Assembly (NCBI GenBank): GCA_021324035.1
Contig: JAJPJU010000304.1
Coordinates: 1 to 7,233 of the forward strand
Reading direction: 5' to 3'
DNA length: 7,233 nucleotides
Source: Spartobacteria bacterium
GTDB lineage: Bacteria > Verrucomicrobiota > Verrucomicrobiia > Chthoniobacterales > UBA10450
This document shows positions 6,475 through 7,233 of the stretch, piece after piece (position 1 is the first letter of the stretch; each line of letters starts with the position of its first letter). The notes under the pieces were generated by a model. That model was not told the origin of the DNA and did no database searches. It saw nothing but the letters and a program-made list of their open reading frames with translations. Made by a program: the position numbers and the translations under genes.

Positions 6475-6840
6475 TTAATGCAGCCCGCGCGACCAACCGG
6501 TCAGTTGAAAAACGATGAGCACATCCCGGTGATCAATCGTTCCCGGTTGAAACTTCCAGTTGAGCAAAGTCATTACCGCGCTGGCATCGAGCTCCCGGTG
6601 GCCGGTTGTTTTGAGAACCTTTATTTCATCGGCCATTCCTGTTTTCTTGTTAATGACCAGCCGGTAAATGCCCTGACCTTGATAACCGAGATGCTGCGAT
6701 TTCATCGGATATTCCGGGTCCGGTGACGCCAGGGCGCCTTTCTTATATTCCGCGGGAATCCGCACGATATCAGTCGCATGAATCGAGCTGACGAACGCGA
6801 GCGCCAAGACTAGCGGAAAAATTTTGAGGGACGTTTTCAT
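6475..6840 (-). CDS. Small secreted TonB C-terminal-domain protein
   Basis: The 121-residue product has a signal peptide (K at 2 and 6, hydrophobic 7-20) with likely cleavage after A22 (SIHA, then TD). The rest is a TonB_C-like domain (about 41-113): PDPEYP, then YQGQGIYRLVINKKTGMADEI with the usual GxGxxR...TG pattern, TTGHRELDASAV, then LNWKFQPGT. Energy transducers of this fold normally follow a membrane anchor and a proline-rich periplasmic linker. Both are missing here, so this is a stand-alone periplasmic domain rather than a working TonB. Its partner is unknown. I chose the ATG at 6840-6838 because the signal peptide begins there. An in-frame ATG at 6864 adds eight residues, and a longer frame to 6954 would translate an intergenic repeat. 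No Shine-Dalgarno sequence precedes either start. The gene sits between two hairpin/heptad elements. Confidence 0.85.
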   Translation of the reverse strand: MKTSLKIFPLVLALAFVSSIHATDIVRIPAEYKKGALASPDPEYPMKSQHLGYQGQGIYRLVINKKTGMADEIKVLKTTGHRELDASAVMTLLNWKFQPGTIDHRDVLIVFQLTGWSRGLH

Positions 6841-6918
6841 ACGATAAAGGAATCGAACTCTCATAACCAATTGGACGTGCCGTCTGCAATTCGAAATCTG
6901 GTTTCGTTGGCTCGCCGT

Positions 6919-6934
6919 AGCCTTGGCGAAGGCT
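6919..6934. repeat. REP-like palindrome
   Basis: AGCCTT (6919-6924) and AAGGCT (6929-6934) form six pairs around a GGCG loop, within a G+C-rich stretch beginning TCGCCGTAG. I recall very similar short palindromes scattered through intergenic DNA of uncultured Verrucomicrobiota, and their translation gives FAKATA-type peptides like the one in the extended frame here. That memory is not a search result. It lies 10 bases before the second heptad array. Confidence 0.5.
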
Positions 6935-6944
6935 TCTGGATTTT

Positions 6945-6972
6945 CATCCTGCATCCTTCTACCTTCATCCTT
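6945..6972. repeat. Heptad tandem repeat, four units, consensus CATCCTT
   Basis: Four 7-base steps read CATCCTG, CATCCTT, CTACCTT, CATCCTT on the plus strand and end eight bases before the tRNA. Period, copy number, length (28 bases), pyrimidine-rich strand and the position after a hairpin all match the array at 6444-6471, though the unit sequence differs. It fills the place where a tRNA promoter -10 region would be expected. The remaining part of the 6841-6980 gap holds no recognisable gene and only poor promoter-like boxes in either direction. Confidence 0.7.
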
Positions 6973-6980
6973 CTCAAAAG

Positions 6981-7052
6981 GTTCCCGTAGTTCAACGGAT
7001 AGAACGGAGGTTTCCTAAACCTTAAATGTGGGTTCGATTCCCGCCGGGAACG
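6981..7052 (+). tRNA. tRNA-Arg, anticodon CCU (reads AGG)
   Basis: The cloverleaf folds completely. The acceptor stem GTTCCCG pairs with CGGGAAC (6981-6987 with 7045-7051, seven perfect pairs). The D stem GTTC/GAAC (6990-6993, 7002-7005) holds an eight-base loop containing the G18-G19 pair at 6997-6998. The anticodon stem GAGGT/ACCTT (7007-7011, 7019-7023, one G-U pair) encloses the loop TTCCTAA with anticodon CCT at 7014-7016. The variable region is four bases, and the T arm GTGGG/CCCGC (7028-7032, 7040-7044) has loop TTCGATT. The discriminator is G7052. The sequence continues with CA, so CCA is not encoded and must be added. It is the only gene on the plus strand, divergent from the TonB-like gene. 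No clear sigma70 promoter was found upstream. Confidence 0.97.
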
Positions 7053-7055
7053 CAG

Positions 7056-7071
7056 TTCAACAAATGTTGAA
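7056..7071. repeat. Palindrome just after the tRNA
   Basis: TTCAACAAATGTTGAA has seven-base arms around a two-base centre and begins four bases after the tRNA discriminator. In RNA it would be a weak A/U-rich hairpin, perhaps a processing signal; as DNA it is a dyad such as a recombinase or regulator might bind. Position next to a tRNA 3' end is suggestive only. Confidence 0.35.
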
Positions 7072-7110
7072 TGTTTAGGTACGACCCCGGTTCCCTTTCA
7101 GCTATTGCTG

Positions 7111-7128
7111 GTTACCGTTGACGGTAAC
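7111..7128 (+). terminator. Possible terminator hairpin downstream of tRNA-Arg
   Basis: GTTACCGTTGACGGTAAC contains arms GTTACCG and CGGTAAC, giving seven pairs and a TTGA loop, followed by a pyrimidine- and T-rich but interrupted tract (TCTCTTCTTGATTT). It is 58 bases after the tRNA in the right orientation. The lack of a clean T-run makes a weak terminator or a DNA dyad equally possible. Confidence 0.35.
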
Positions 7129-7233
7129 TCTCTTCTTGATTTGGTGGCGCATACCGCTGTCTTCAAGAACCCAAATACGTTGGTCTTTACCGGTTTGGTA
7201 ACGCTTCTAAAGCCACATGACGAGGGTTGTTTC

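Larger units (their letters stand above)
7053..7233. other. Region past the tRNA with no supported gene
   Basis: Besides the two palindromes, this stretch has only short open frames. The plus-strand frame through ACG at 7081 stays open to the window edge but has no convincing start. The minus-strand frame from 7206 to a TAG at 7104-7102 (34 codons) has a TAG directly upstream at 7209-7207. Neither product is recognisable. The base composition looks lower in G+C than the genes to the left, by eye. Confidence 0.5.

Noticed and set aside
6841..6900. Minus-strand promoter for the TonB-like gene (TTGCAG with TATGAG, 18 bases apart)
   Set aside because: Both boxes match consensus poorly, so it is not listed as a feature.
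6841..6954. Longer TonB-like protein starting at 6954
   Set aside because: The additional 38 residues precede a good signal peptide and are the translation of the intergenic palindrome (AFAKATASQR), so the start at 6840 is preferred.
7102..7209. 34-codon minus-strand frame ending at a TAG near 7102, possibly the end of an integrase or adaptor protein
   Set aside because: Its codons look gene-like, but an in-frame TAG at 7209-7207 and the lack of any recognisable motif leave it unsupported.
7054..7233. Plus-strand frame open to the right edge after the tRNA
   Set aside because: There is no ATG, no ribosome binding site and no familiar sequence, and it overlaps the palindromes.
1..7233. A defence, CRISPR, toxin-antitoxin or biosynthetic system
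   Set aside because: No nuclease, repeat-spacer array, toxin-antitoxin pair or assembly-line enzyme could be read on either strand; the CPBP protease alone is not enough to claim an abortive-infection or bacteriocin system.

Overview
The window reads as ordinary bacterial chromosome of moderate G+C. It most likely comes from a Verrucomicrobiota-type soil or freshwater lineage. The best lineage clue is a small secreted protein of the exosortase-associated TIGR04073 type. The DUF2723/TMEM260-like membrane glycosyltransferase and the intergenic palindrome plus heptad-repeat style fit the same picture. The lineage call is inference. No 16S rRNA or other phylogenetic marker is present.

Layout: all seven protein genes lie on the minus strand, and a tRNA-Arg(CCU) lies on the plus strand near the right end. 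From right to left, in the direction of minus-strand transcription, the genes are: a small secreted TonB C-terminal-domain protein (6475-6840), a CPBP/CAAX-type intramembrane protease (5616-6329), the TIGR04073 protein (5109-5516), a hybrid histidine kinase with MASE1, HisKA, HATPase and REC domains (2968-5007), a RlmD/TrmA-type iron-sulphur RNA uracil-5-methyltransferase (1873-2931, TTG start), a long-form D-3-phosphoglycerate dehydrogenase SerA (264-1856, GTG start), and the 5' end of a DUF2723 gene (1-247) that leaves the window.

The last four genes are separated by only 36, 16 and 16 bases and look co-transcribed. They mix signalling (kinase), rRNA or tRNA modification, serine synthesis and envelope glycosylation, so this looks like loose packing rather than one pathway. 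The three upstream genes encode envelope or secreted proteins and are separated by about 100-145 bases each.

The non-coding structure is concentrated at the right end. Two elements with the same plan, a hairpin followed by exactly four 7-bp pyrimidine-rich repeats, flank the TonB-like gene in the same orientation. The second abuts the tRNA. Past the tRNA, about 180 bases hold two palindromes and no gene that can be supported.

No defence system, CRISPR array, transposase or biosynthetic cluster is visible. The most interesting leads are the paired hairpin/heptad elements, a three-segment alternative hairpin before the protease gene, and a substituted conserved arginine in the RNA methyltransferase.
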